A stretch of 64,000 nucleotides of DNA from Glossina fuscipes (GCF_014805625.2 NW_023998415.1:24445659-24509658); one strand, 5' to 3'; shown: positions 37,001-47,945, numbered from the stretch's first letter. Numbers and translations: made by a program. Notes: a model not told the origin generated them from the letters alone.

Positions 37001-37797
37001 ATTTGAATACGGTTTATGTCCGCTCCAACGACATTACCATACTGCAGCAAGCGAACGAGATTAAAAAACACTATGACGAGATCAAATTTCTTCATCATCA
37101 GCTAAGTGAGAAAGATAAAGAGATGCGATCGCTTAAGCAAGTGATGAAGACGAAACAAAACGATTACTCAGAATTGCAAATACGCAAAGAAATGGCTGAG
37201 AAGCAATTGCAAAAAATTAGCAACGAACAAGAACAGTTGCTGCAATGTTTAGGGACACAAATGGAAGAGTTGTTAGAGGAAATGCAAAATCGTCATCTCG
37301 AGACTTTGCAAACTTTGCAAAACCATGAGGCGAGACTGCGTAAATTGGAAGAGACACAGAAAAGTTTTCATCAAAGTTTAGATACGAATACGCGCTCGTT
37401 TAATACGACATCTCATGAAGCGTTCCTGGAAATTGAACGTTTATATCAATGCCTGAAACAGCAACGAGAATTTCGAGTGGCACAGCAAAGCTGTACATTA
37501 AAAAATACGCTTCGTCAGTTGCAGCCTTTGCATTTGCCTCAGTTGCATTCTTCACCGGTAACGAAACAACGCCTCGCAAAACTTTCTGCCGATGTCCATC
37601 GTTTGAAAAATTCTTGGATCTTAGCCTATATCTCGCTTAACAGCAAAACGTCAAAAGATCTCGTGCTTAAGGAGAGTTCGAAACTCTCTCAACATATCTG
37701 GGACGTTTATGCTTATAATCATGGTCATCGTTTCTTGCCAACCGACTTTGCTAAATTCCCTTCAAAGGACATCAAGCAGATATTATTACCGCAGTAA
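34093..37797 (+). CDS. dynactin p150/Glued-like subunit, intronless (Glued paralogue)
   Basis: One uninterrupted 1234-codon frame. An in-frame TAA at 34066-34068 just upstream makes ATG 34093 the first possible start, in a good insect context (CCAACAATGA). Residues 1-75 are a CAP-Gly domain with KVGQKV, GKWIGVVL, GKNNG (46-50, the GKNDG-type EB1/tubulin-tail binding motif), YFKC and GIFVRPTQL. A linker with basic and Pro-rich parts (to about 190) is followed by the Glued signature FVETGFLEILRPQF...PLRSP (about 194-219). Residues about 229-565 are the first long coiled coil, about 600-890 the dynactin domain, about 980-1090 a second coiled coil, and the end (PLHLPQ, LKNSWILAYIS, FPSKDIKQIL) matches the Glued C-terminus. 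In the family, p150 is the largest dynactin subunit; it binds microtubules, dynein intermediate chain and the Arp1 shoulder. Length is close to Drosophila Glued (about 1265 aa as I recall). Similarity is clear but moderate, and introns are absent, so I call it a paralogue, possibly the counterpart of Drosophila CG9279, rather than Glued itself. Confidence 0.92.
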   Translation: MSEHNFKVGQKVQIAGRQLEGRIAYIGLTNFAPGKWIGVVLNVERGKNNGTIRGITYFKCAPNYGIFVRPTQLLVKRTNVIEADRMEEQTDDVDRVKEQPKVEVASQEKVKPKPIVDSTPKMVPKLGSCTNLLKTTKINQPKEVKSLLPSTSQLSLLNTVGPCGALRPPPPLAPKRSKTSMSPSESFCCAKRSAFVETGFLEILRPQFIPGQPLRSPTFNSMVLSTSSQSLQELQQHNKNLEARINELNNEIDLLKQQKSEDKRKLMEMERLRLQNKQLLEFKVRIIDQQTSLQRELQRLRQDLRECNELKIKCQKELDEAAENIELLTLDKEMAEERAETLQIELEIAQEQNEELALDIEILKAENERFLIGVDNQINIKEEPSQPTLGEVRKMEQYNQRLRETVIKLRDVLTEEKQHALKAVKELDTRNSEIAELKKTKEMLTKRCDVMESHIIDLREQVDAALGAETMVSTLANAKLELEEKVRLLEEEVVELEALEEIHEQLIESNQDLERDLREEVDLLNAQIRTLQQEKDVALETVYERDCTIMKFRALVKSLNERDQLKDQVTLTPAAITTATVSTSEDMSSISSNPEFIPGIDFQQVFASTKAYGRALDFQLSSVELKMSQLHVEYLKAFLPEELLLRGGAYDVILVLLLMQRCIEKLDIVCTGIHEKFPASCEFGRDAIFEGFSVHRFAFRTKCLYLLRSLRMVLQQLEFALNHCDYEICTHAAIYRCEMETQEKQLDELLRLLKKGLLDENTQVEGLERAVGFFNSLLTNLFATQNLAELLDEQRLYIALIEVYDVALDCVNTHAGLLYTIIKLGDEHTDSFCSMQFLMEHARTFKQQLKQMQRKLPTNSLDFHKLQWTQMQRLNERNDHLSKLINFLSSTAREATKDIATASKNQTTNEIAIDHERLWRIILLNCSRMATEDFEHNPVMFFQNCVQLMQEQLNDFQRFIAEGEKARNSNLNTVYVRSNDITILQQANEIKKHYDEIKFLHHQLSEKDKEMRSLKQVMKTKQNDYSELQIRKEMAEKQLQKISNEQEQLLQCLGTQMEELLEEMQNRHLETLQTLQNHEARLRKLEETQKSFHQSLDTNTRSFNTTSHEAFLEIERLYQCLKQQREFRVAQQSCTLKNTLRQLQPLHLPQLHSSPVTKQRLAKLSADVHRLKNSWILAYISLNSKTSKDLVLKESSKLSQHIWDVYAYNHGHRFLPTDFAKFPSKDIKQILLPQ

Positions 37798-38240
37798 AAA
37801 ATCATAAAATCTAAAAGTTTTTCATAGAATCATTGTAATAGTCTTCGGATTAATTTCTTTAATCGAATATATATATATATATATATACATGACTTTATTT
37901 TCAAAATAATTCCTATAAAATTATAAAAAAAAAAAACAAAAAAAAAAAAAAAAGAAAACAATTAGCTAAATGTCAAAGGTACTTACAAGGATGAGCAGCT
38001 ATAAGTCTTCATTTTCTCTATTTTCCTATTTTTCTATTTTTTTTTTTTTTTTTTTTTTTTTTGGATAAAGTAGATCATAATATTTTGGTGCTAATAGTTT
38101 CACATTTAAATTTAATACTAAATACAATGTGTTTGTTTAATTGTTTAAAATAATTTACGATTAGATCACTTAAACGCAAAGACTTTGCCCTAACTTTCAT
38201 TGTCGTGAAGCCAAAAATACAAAAGAAAAATAAAAAGACT
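37798..38240 (+). other. 3' flank of the Glued-like gene: AT repeat, A-rich tract, candidate poly(A) signal
   Basis: After the TAA stop come an (AT)n run at 37868-37889 and an almost pure A tract at 37925-37959, about 130 nt past the stop, then a T tract at 38039-38062. The first AATAAA in sense orientation after these is at 38229-38234, with another near 38424. The A tract could be the relic of a retroposed poly(A) tail or simply one of the many homopolymers in this genome. Confidence 0.4.
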
Positions 38241-38510
38241 TTTCTGCCATTCTGCTAAGGTGCGCTCATCTGCTTCACTAACGTGAACAGACCTATAGAA
38301 ATTTTCCGTTTTTATTGCTATAGCGAACAAAAAAGAAAAAGAAAAGCAAAGAGCAAAAATCGTTTAGATTAGTTTTAATCATTATATTTATTATTAAATT
38401 AAATTAAAAACGCATTAAAGGAAATAAATAAATCAAAAAGTTCTTGTTGCAAAGTAAAATAAAATTTTAACCGCCATTTTTTCCTTCCCATACCCCATCC
38501 CCTTTAAAGT

Positions 38511-38616
38511 GGTAGCGCGTGGTAGTGCGTGGTAATGCGTGGCAGTGCGTGGTAGCACGTGGTAGCACTAGTAGCAGCAATAGTAGTAGTAGTAGTAGTA
38601 GTAGTAGTAATAGTAA
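38511..38616 (+). repeat. 10-bp minisatellite followed by (TAG)n
   Basis: Six degenerate 10-bp units of GGTAGTGCGT type occupy 38511-38570 and run directly into a (TAG)n tract at 38576-38616. This is the most GC-rich repeat in the window. It lies about 0.7 kb downstream of the Glued-like gene. Confidence 0.85.
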
Positions 38617-39079
38617 CCCCCTTGAGGTAACTATTGAACGCAGCAGTCGATGTATAGTATTTTGAAATTGACCGTTTCAAATTCACTTACCATCATCCCT
38701 TATTTTTGAGTTTGCTTCTATATCGATATTCATTCTTCGACATGAGTTAAAGGTCTAGCGGCTTATTTCCCTTTAATAACCGGCATTTTTATTTTTTTTT
38801 TCTTTTTTTTATTTTCTTCGTTGACCAATCGTAAACTGGAATATTCGATAAATATTGCAATACATTAGAGATATGCGTTTCATAGCTGTGCACCAGGACA
38901 ATAGTTAATTAATTTGAATTGTGATTTGATCGCAAATATGATATGAATGTTAACACAAAAAAAAAACAAAAACACAAGAGTACGGAAATAAAAAAAGAAA
39001 AGGTACAGTAAGCGCAACTGCTGTAGTTATATCTGCAATGTGTCGACGCAAAACTTCTCAGCTTATCTGTTTAAAAAGT

Positions 39080-39330
39080 ATATCAAGTTAATATGGACGT
39101 AGCGCAACGCCCAAAAGGCTCATACATCATGCATCAATCAATTTTGAATTTATTGAAATATGTTTGTCCGTCGGTCCATTTAATATCTGCTCATGTAGGT
39201 TTGTTTTCAAACGACCGAAAGCAATTTTCGGGTTATTTTAACGGAAATTCAGTACGAGTTCGTTCTTGTCTCGACCCAAGTGTGAATCCTATTGAAAACG
39301 GACCTCACAACGTGGTATTTTGTAAATCAA
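39080..39330 (+). repeat. GTCY-type repeat fragment (family unclear)
   Basis: TTTGTCCGTCGGTCCATTTA at about 39160 is followed by a block ending CCTATTGAAAACGGACCTCA, similar to the inner ends of both dispersed families. The fragment is short and the limits are uncertain. Confidence 0.35.
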
Positions 39331-39414
39331 TTTTCGGTGGGAAATATTATTAACAAAAATTTAAATTGCACGGATAATTGCTTTCTGCACAATCTTTCTA
39401 ACATACAAGTAAAA

Positions 39415-39965
39415 CCATTATAGTCGGGCTAGGCCGACAATTAAATACCTATACATCACATTGTCTAACACAATTCTTATTTTCGCCATAGAACACAAAA
39501 ATTATACCCCGTTCTTATAGGAACTTACTATTAGGGGAATGTTTATGACGAATTAGACCTTCTTGCAAATGAAGGCTTACTTTCCGCAAGAAGAAGTTGA
39601 AAATCCAGCTTAGTTCATTTTTATATAAAACTACGATTAGGGATAAATTTTTTTATCATAAAATATCAAAACTTGGACTTTTCTGCCCTAAAAAACAAAA
39701 ATTTTCATGCAAATCTTCATATAGGATAGGATCCAAAAATAGACGTGGGTGATCCAAGGTTTTGCAGAGTTAATCGCTATATTACATTAGTATTATGGGT
39801 TCATTTTCATCGTAAAGCATTAAAAATACTTTTGCTATATGGGAGGGGGTTCAAAATATGGGGCAGCCAGTTCAAAATTTTCATACTAGTACTATTACTT
39901 AGCCACTTTTGTCGTGAACGCTTTTGCGTGTTACATATTTCGGTACGAATTTAACATACCTTGTT
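39415..39965 (-). repeat. dispersed repeat family A, copy 7 (left end only, reverse)
   Basis: The sequence begins with ATAGTCGGGCTAGGCCGACA and AATTAAATACC, the cleanest example of this end in the window. Typical short blocks follow (ATATAGGATAGGATCCAAAA, GGGTTCATTTTCATCG). The half carrying the GTCY tract and the hairpin is missing. Confidence 0.55.
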
Positions 39966-40069
39966 TTTTTGCTTTTGTATTAATGTTCAGCGAACTGTTC
40001 ATCTTTCGGTCCTCGCCTTAAAAAGACATACACAGTTTCAACGTTTTTTCAAAAATATGGAAATATATT

Positions 40070-40200
40070 TCGGAGACCCTATAAAATACATATCACTAGC
40101 CTGATTAGGATGACCATGACATGACATGTTCCTCTTATTTTTTGGTTTTGCTTATTCGTCTGTCCTTCTGCGCACAATCTTAAATGAGGATTACAATGTC
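40070..40200 (+). repeat. group-B repeat fragment beside the mariner
   Basis: GGAGACCCTATAAAATACAT then TTCGTCTGTCCTTCTGCGCA reproduce the AGACCCCATAAAGTA...GTCTGTCC layout of the copy at 4.75 kb. It lies between a family-A fragment and the mariner element. Confidence 0.45.
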
Positions 40201-40502
40201 AAAACTTTGTTTTAAAAAGCAAACTTAATTTCTAATAACTTCCGAAAGTTTTTGTCACGTTAAATTTGCGAGTCAAGGAGATCAGTCAATAATCAGGCAT
40301 TGGTAAATGCTAAAAAAATTGATGAATTTGCTCTTATGACTGAACGGGAAACTAACTGTAAACTCTCTTCATTGAAGCAAAAGGATAAGGATAAGGATAA
40401 GGAATTATATAGACATGATGTTACGTAATAATCCCTGGGGAATGTATGATCGATATATCCAAAGAATATATTTTCGCTATGCATAGTAATGAAATATGAT
40501 TA

Positions 40503-41261
40503 ACGAGGTTTGCTCAAAAAAAAGGTGACTTTCCAAATTTCGTGGACTATGTATATCTGATTTTGGTTTTTTCTTTTTTTTTTTTTTTTTTTTTGGTACA
40601 CATGTCTCCAATATATCTTGACATTATCTGCCATTTTGCATTTGTAGCTTGTTTTTGGCAGATATACAGGTTAGGCATGTTTTGGTATTTTGCTTTCTTA
40701 TCACAAAAAAGGGTTCAAAAAATTTGTATTTGTGTTTAGTGTGGCATTTAGTGAATCTACAAGAAATGTTTATAAGTAGTAAAAACTCTTCCCAGAAGGC
40801 CGGGAAGATGTTAATGACGATGCTCGCTTTGGACGTCCCAACACTTCAACAATGGATGAAAACGTTGATGTAGTGAAGAAAATTGTTCTGAAGAATCATC
40901 GAATTACTATTCGCGAAGTTGTCGAGAGGATTGCTATATCGGTTGACTCACCCTATGCAATTTCTACGGATGTTTTGGATATGAAACGTGCAACAGTGAG
41001 ATTTTTTCCGACATTGCTAAATTTTGACCAAGACAATCGTGGCATGAGTTTCGCTCAGGAGCGGTTGACGTCAATCATGGGCGAGAATTGCTCATGCCAG
41101 GAAACGCATATCAAAAGCCCTTCGCGGATTGGAAAAAACGCGGGCAGAAGCGTATTATATCCAACTATATCTATATTTTACTTTGAGGGGACCAAATATA
41201 TATTGATAAATAAATAAATATATTTCGAGAAAAATTTCCCTTTCTTTTGAACACACCTCTT
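40503..41261 (+). mobile_element. internally deleted mariner element with both terminal inverted repeats
   Basis: The left end (GAGGTTTGCTCAAAA from 40505) and the right end read on the other strand (GAGGTGTGTTCAAAA from 41259) are imperfect inverted repeats of about 28 bp, each beside a TA, as expected for Tc1/mariner insertion. Between them lies a transposase relic lacking its catalytic centre. At about 0.76 kb the copy is much shorter than the usual 1.3 kb of mariners. A pure T run (40569-40594) lies near the left end. The copy cannot be autonomous. Confidence 0.8.
40800..41217 (+). pseudogene. mariner transposase remnant (N-terminal third joined to C-terminal tail)
   Basis: The frame from about 40806 encodes the mariner helix-turn-helix region: FGRPNTSTMDENVDVV, IVLKNHRITIREVVERI, MKRATVRFFPTLLNFDQ. 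After about 41080 the match stops. In another frame at about 41127-41210, DWKKRGQKRIIS and GDQIYIDK then TAA resemble the end of mariner transposases. The DD34D catalytic block between them (about 200 residues) is absent, so an internal deletion plus frameshift has inactivated it. Confidence 0.75.
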
Positions 41262-41289
41262 ACAAAGCTTTTGGTGAACCCTAAAAAAT

Positions 41290-41720
41290 ACAATTCAAGC
41301 GGAATGTAATTTTCAAAGTGAATTTTATGGCTTCAAAAGGTTCGTATTGCAAAAGAACCAACTCGATCGAAGGACACGCCCATAATACCATGTAAACTCA
41401 GAAGAATTCAGTTTTCCTCATCAACTACGACAGATAATCCTATAAAAATTTTAGCCGACATCCTTTGGCCAGTGCTATAGTGATTGGACAAACGTAGCCC
41501 ACGTGTACCCAATATGACACTGTATTAAAATCTCATTTCTTTGGTCAAAAATTTATAATATCCAGAAGCAAGCTTCACAACCCGCATAAAGTATATGTGC
41601 TCTTTGCACTAGTGCTCTGCACTATTGATTTTGAAATGCACTTAAGCCTGCCAATCAAATTCCACTTTTGCTCAGTAAAAATGGAAAAAAGTCAGCCGCG
41701 CCCTCCCTCAATATTATAGA
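41290..41720 (-). repeat. group-B repeat fragment downstream of the mariner
   Basis: AGGACACGCCCATAATACC, CTACGACAGATAATCCTATA and CCCGCATAAAGTATATGTGC resemble blocks of the other group-B copies in mixed order. Strand and limits are uncertain. Confidence 0.3.
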
Positions 41721-42119
41721 GTATGGAAATTATGCTTTTTTCTTCTCTTTTTAGTCTCTCTGAGGATAATGATCAGAGCCGAATATAATTTTTCCAGAGA
41801 AAATGGACTGCATGCCTTACAGCTTAGTAATTGCTAAGCTTCTGTAAGTAAACCGCTCGAAATTCATTAAAAAAAAAACAAATAAATAAATATTTGTAAA
41901 AATTATGTTCATTCTCCCAAACTGTCAAATATCGGTTGAATTGAATAAAAGTCTTGATATAATTGATCCCACTAAAGGTTGTTAGACACAACGGCGGTAA
42001 CAAGCAACAATATGTTGTTAATCACCGTCGCATGACGCCATTTGTGTACGGTTTTATTTCAGAACTTATAACTGAATTTATCATGCGTGCTTGACCATTC
42101 GGAAGTGGGAACGTAAAAT

Positions 42120-43270
42120 CAACAAGTAAGAAAATTATATCTGGTAGTTACCGAATCTTTTATACCCATCACTGTTATTGTAAAAAAGATAAAAAAGTAA
42201 AAGAACTAAACTTGCATGCTCCATAATATGAAGCAGACGCGGCTAATTTTTCAATTTTCAATATAAAACTTTTTGTCGCATTGACGGTTGGGCGTTGCAG
42301 ACGTGTCCTTTAAAAAAATCCAATCCCTTTCAAATTCTTTAGCAAAGTTGCGACAACCGGGAGAATGTTTACGACAAATACTATACAGCTGCCCCGACAG
42401 ACAGATAGAACGGACATGTTTAGGAGCATTTCGAATTCGAAACTGATCAAGAATTTAATTAATTTAATCGGGCTTTTGAAGCTTGTTATTATGCGATATT
42501 ATCTACATTCATTCGCAATTTATATTTATTTTGTCAAAACGCAAAACGATTTAAGCATGTCCGTCTCTCCGTCTCTCCATCTGTCCATCTATGTTTTGTG
42601 TATTGACACAAATAGTGAAAATTCGGGTTGGTAGCTTCGTCATGTTACTACTGAACAATAAATTGCATGAGCAGCAAATCAAATTCGGAATCGATTTATG
42701 TATGTCCTTCAGCCCGCCTGTCCGTCTGTGTAATGTCCCCTCGCCGCAAAAATGAAGCCATCGACTTCGAATTTGCGAAAGCATTGCATGTTCTTGCTCG
42801 CAGCTTGGTATTGAAAATGGGCTAAATCGGTTAGAGGACACGCCTACGTAAACTGAGGACACTTCTTCTTTACGAAAGGAATAAAAAATTCGTTTTTTAC
42901 GTATTACTCCTAAACTATAGCAGATAAATCTACAAAAATTCACCGATTATTCTATGAGCAATGCTGTTGTACCCATTCTCGAACGGCATAAGTACCGATG
43001 TCAACTTACTCTTGTCCCGCTGTTAGTCCGTCTTTCTGTCTATAGTTTGCTGCTGAAATGCTTAGCTTTCCAAAAATTGAGACAGAAAACTAAAACTCGA
43101 CATATACATGTCCTTTTCATAAATGATCAAAGATTAAGTCTAAAATGGGCATCTGTCACCCAATAGCAAAAGAAAAAAAATAATTTCGGACGATCTCTAA
43201 GAAATATTAAATTAAGATATCTGACCTAAACGTACAAAGAATTTTGATCGACTGATTGACACGCCCACTA
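42120..43270 (+). repeat. group-B repeat cluster, two GTCY tracts
   Basis: Two GTCY tracts lie 160 bp apart: GTCCGTCTCTCCGTCTCTCC (42560) and GCCTGTCCGTCTGTG (42715). Between and after them are ATTCGGAATCGATTTATG, AGAGGACACGCCTACG, CTATAGCAGATAAATCTAC and AAAATGGGCATCTGTCACCC. This reads as one element with a duplicated head or two nested partial copies. Confidence 0.5.
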
Positions 43271-43989
43271 ATATTCTACAAATTTACTGTGTCACTTTTA
43301 AACGATGCCAGGATGTCAAACAAAACTTTGTCCCAGGACGAATGTTCCAATTTAAAAATGTACGTTTAATTTATGGGAAATATTATCAATTGATTGGAAC
43401 TGGATAACGCGATCAGGTTTACTTCTAGTGTAACTGTATAAATATATATGCATATGTATATGTGCAAGAAGTGCCAGTCTTTCTAACACAGAAACGCACT
43501 GATCAAAAAAAAAATAAATTCAACTCGTAAACTTTCCAAAAAAGATAAGGTGTGTATTGAGAGGATGCCGTAACGAAAACAAAGGGCCATAAATGATGTT
43601 CAAAGCTTTGCTAAAAAGTTTTCAAATCTTATTATACTTTTCAATGCAGTCGATACTGAATGACTTAACGTTCATTTACTAACTGTTTCGTGGGATTTAC
43701 AGAAACTTGTAATAGTGAACCGACTTGATACTACGGCTGCGACCTGATGTCCATACATTGCTTCCTAAAGTTTTAATAACATATATATGTACATATATAT
43801 AATTAATAATATATAATCAACCGCGCTTGCATCACGCGCAAGCCACTGAATGTATTTACCAAGACTATCCAAAATTTCAATCAAGAAATGGACGTAATTC
43901 TAGTGATAAACTAAAAAGTTTAAGTTGCATTATGACAATTAAACTGATTACAGTTGGATAAAGTCAACCGTTGAAGACCCTACAGCAGT

Positions 43990-44720
43990 CCGTAACTTAT
44001 TTTCATCATCAAATACAAAAAAATTATATCTTTTTTTCCATGCAAAAGCTTACCTTCCACAAAAGCTCAAGTTGTAGGGTATCCAAAAAATTGACCTCTG
44101 CGATCCTGTTTTTCTAATCTTAATGCTCTTACGGGTCAATTGTCATTCTCAAATTGCCGTATAAAAGTTTACTCCTCGTAAAAATCCTTACACGTTGTGA
44201 AGTCCGAAAAGGTCACCTAGGCAAAGGTAGGCAAAATTATTTTCGTCACAAAATATTAGAAATAAGACCATTTTGACACATCAGGTTTTACTTTTCATGG
44301 CAATGCTTATATGAGAGAAAGGCTCAAACAACTGGCCCGGTCAAATCGAATTTTCACATCAATTTAACATAACGAAGTATTATCGTTGAGCGATTTTCGT
44401 CGAGAAGTTTTGAAAATAGAAAATTCTTTTTTTTTCTTTTTTCGGCAAAAAGTTTTCAAAGCAAGATCCCAAAGGATGAGTCGTCCCAATCCATTTTCAA
44501 TTGCGTTTATCGGTGTGTCAAAATACGTCAATCAATCAGCCTGTAGGTTGTGCACAAGAATACATGGATATGCATTTAATAGGCGGACGGGCAGGCAGAC
44601 AAACAATTTTAAACGAATTCACAAAATGATTCTGAATCAATCGATATAATAAAAAGCGGATCTATCTCAAGTTCTTCCAGTCAATTTGTCCGTCTGTCCT
44701 ACTTTAGGGACAATCAGGCT
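43990..44720 (-). repeat. dispersed repeat family A, copy 8 (reverse)
   Basis: It carries GGGTCAATTGTCATTCTCA, CATTTTCAATTGCGTTTATCG, a GGCGGACGGGCAGGCAGACA tract, then TGATTCTGAATCAATCGATA and AAAAAGCGGATCTATCTCAA. The right end is followed by a GTCCGTCTGTCC stretch. The left terminus is diverged. Confidence 0.6.
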
Positions 44721-45284
44721 TAACACAACAACACAACGAAAATATATTTATTTATTCGATTTTTTTTTTTTTTTTTGCACGATCTCATGATTATTTGTTG
44801 CAGTCAACCATTGCTTGCAAAAGCGGTTTACCAACCAAGCACAAACCAACGAATTGCAATCTATTGTTGTTGTTTCTTATTATTTTCTTAAGTTTCTTCA
44901 GCTTTTTTGTATCAATATTGTTTCTCTTCCCTATGCTTTCGAATGTCGTAAATATTTAATAATATTGGCATTAGCTAAAATGTAACAAAAGCTATAATAT
45001 AAACTGATATCCATCAGGAGAGAGTGTCACTCGTAGCAATGTTACATAAAGTTGCGATAGTTATTTTTAAAACTTAATGACATTTGAACTTTAATACCTA
45101 AACGAACGAATAACAGAATTACAGTCATACAGCACATACAACAAAAAATAAGATTATGCATTGAAAAAAATGCAAAATACAAAAAAAAGGAGCAATGAGG
45201 ACGACTCTTAAATACCTATCATATGTCAATCATGTTGTTGCTGAACAATAAATGCCATAAGCAGAAAATATTAGAAAATAATTT

Positions 45285-45400
45285 TTTTAATTTTTATACC
45301 CATCACAAAAGAGTGAGCGGCAGTGTATTCATTTTGTCACAAAGTTTGCAACGACCAGAAGATGACTTCGCCCATATCGTCTTCTAAAGTTTTTTGTTTC
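45285..45400 (+). repeat. group-B terminal fragment
   Basis: TTTTTATACCCATCACAAAA and GTTTGCAACGACCAGAAGA match the TTTATACCCATCACTG and GTTGCGACAACCGGGAGA blocks at 42160-42365. It appears to be a short, isolated end. Confidence 0.4.
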
Positions 45401-47409
45401 GCTTTTCACTTTTTTCTGTTCCTCATGTTCCAAATATAATATAAACATATTTTAATGGCAGAGAGATTTCAATGAATATTTACTTAAAAAGTCGGCTTAA
45501 AGTTTAATTTTCACTTAGTGCGCGACATCTCTCTATTTTTGATATATGTACTCGAAAATTTCGCATAGGCCCCCCGTTTTTTCGATGTTACGACAATAAT
45601 AATAAAATTAGTTTACTTAACGATAGGTAAATAGAAATACAAAAATGTCAAATATTTTAAGGTAAAGCAATGAGAGTAAAGGCAATGAGGTGAGTGTATG
45701 TATGAGTGTACCAATGTATGTAAATATAAAAGGCTTTTTATTTTATACAGTATATATATGTGTATAAATACATACCTATATATATATATGTGTGTGTACA
45801 TAGGTATACGTATGTATATATATGTATATATATATTTATATGTATATAAGGAAAATTGCCGTCAATTTTTTTTTACTAATGAATAATTCGGCGATGGAAA
45901 ATGCATTTTCCATGTAACTGTTAGTCAAAACGTGCTTAATTGAAAATTAAATATTCAAAATAACATTGAAGAGAAAAACAATCGAACCTATAAGTACACA
46001 ACAAATTTTATATACTCATCGCGTGTATTCAAAACATCCGAAATATCTATTAATTAAAACCGATTTACTAAAATTTTTTTCTTTTACTTTAACTAAATAT
46101 GTATTGTAAAGCATTCAGGATATAGGATACGGGAAATACAAGTATTTCCCACTATTCAAAAAATGATAATATATGAAATGAGTATTGAATTGGATATGTT
46201 CAGATATGTTATTTCCATCTTTGCAACTGTGTAAAGTTAGCTTCAATTGTTTTTTGCTTTATTTTTTTTTTTTTTTGTAAACATAACATATTGACCGGAA
46301 CAAGTTACAAATAGCATGTTAAATTTGATATATTTTCGGAACTTCGAGCATAGCAAATGTGTACACAATGTGAAGAGATATCAACACTTACTTTTTAAGA
46401 AGAGTGGGGGATTATTGGGTAAGAGAGTTCTATCCTTTAACAATAAGCAAAACGAGAATTGTATAATTGTTTGTTTGTTTGTTTTTTTTTTCTTTTTTTT
46501 TTTTTTTTTCCTTATGCATTTAACGTTAACACACGTATGTGCGGTTATGCATTCGAAATACATTTTCAAGCCCTGTTGAAAATTCAACAAGAACCGCATA
46601 TCTTGCTTGTCAGGTCATCATCGGTTTATATGACACGTTGGAAAGTTAATTGTTTCAAATGGGAAGATGATCATCATACGAGAAGAAGAAGAAGAAAAAC
46701 AACAAGAACAAGAACAAGAGGACAAAAAACAAGGCTATGAACGTGGTATTATATCCTATATGAACACATTCAATTCTCGTACATTTATGCACATATAAGT
46801 GCGATTATTACATAATGGCCTATAAATGGGCAAATATTCAAATGCGTTGACATTTCAGACCATTAACAATATTCGTCAGTTCTTCGGTTAGAAAATGATA
46901 AACTCGCGTTGCAAAATATATACGTATATGTGTACATATATATATACATCGCGTGTATAATACACGAAGCTATTATCATTTACAATTTATCATAAATACA
47001 ATCCATTACCGTTAATGGTTAATGGCATATGTTAAGGATGACAAGGCATTACGAAAACGGTTGGCGTTTACAAAGTTACGACGTGAAGTCAAAATTACTA
47101 AAGAAATGCATTTAATCTAAAGTGAATTGAAACAGAAGAACATGCGAATCTTTCGTTTACTCTCTTCGTATTTCACACGAATAATATTCAATAGCTAGAC
47201 AACGTGCTTAACGTGACTGTTACTGAAGATATTTTGGTCAATGTCCGAAGGCTTTTATCTATGAGACATATTTCGCAATGATTTTCTTTATTCATATACG
47301 TCATTAAAGTTATCGAAGAAGCAAGAGAGCCTTCGGGCAATTTGCAAATGAAAATGTTGCAATCGGGTACCGGATTGCCATATCTCCTCCAGCCTTCAAC
47401 TATTTTCAT

Positions 47410-47945
47410 AATTAAATATCAAACTTTATAACTTTTCGTCATATAAAAGTTCACTTATCACGAGACACTTTGGGTGGGGGGAAAATGGCTCGAAAAACAG
47501 ATCTATATAGTCCGAATCATTATTCTCTGTCAATTCTTAGAAATCAAGCCTTTGTATCAAATAAGGGCTTACTCCTCTTGCAAAAACGTTTATATGGAAC
47601 GAGATTCAACAAATGCTCTCGCAATGATCCCAAGTTATCACATTTATTTAGTATTTATCACTGATTTTTTCGAGAGATATTTAAAATGGAGAAACTGTAC
47701 TTGTAGTTCATCTTTGGTTTAAAACATGTCTACCTATAAAATTTCATCAGAAATCGCAATAAACGTTAAGATCAATAAAAAATTCATGGGTAGATTTTAA
47801 CGCACCGACAGACAGACGTATTTAAATCGATTCAAAGTCAATATCAATCAATAATCAAATGATATAATAGGAGGTTGATCCACTTCAACTCTTTCTAGAT
47901 ATTGCATAATCTTATGTGTGTGCTCTTATCACAGTTAGGGCAGGA
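47410..47945 (-). repeat. dispersed repeat family A, copy 9 (diverged, reverse)
   Basis: It carries CTTTATAACTTTTCGTCATA, AAAATTTCATCAGAAATCGC, a CACCGACAGACAGACGTATT tract, ATCGATTCAAAGTCAATA, ATAATAGGAGGTTGATCCAC, ending near ATCACAGTTAGGGCAGG. The order agrees with the other reverse copies, but identity is lower. Confidence 0.5.

Noticed and set aside
34265..37640. Several 60-104-codon frames inside the Glued-like gene, both strands
   Set aside because: Shadow frames of a well-supported coding region, without motifs of their own.
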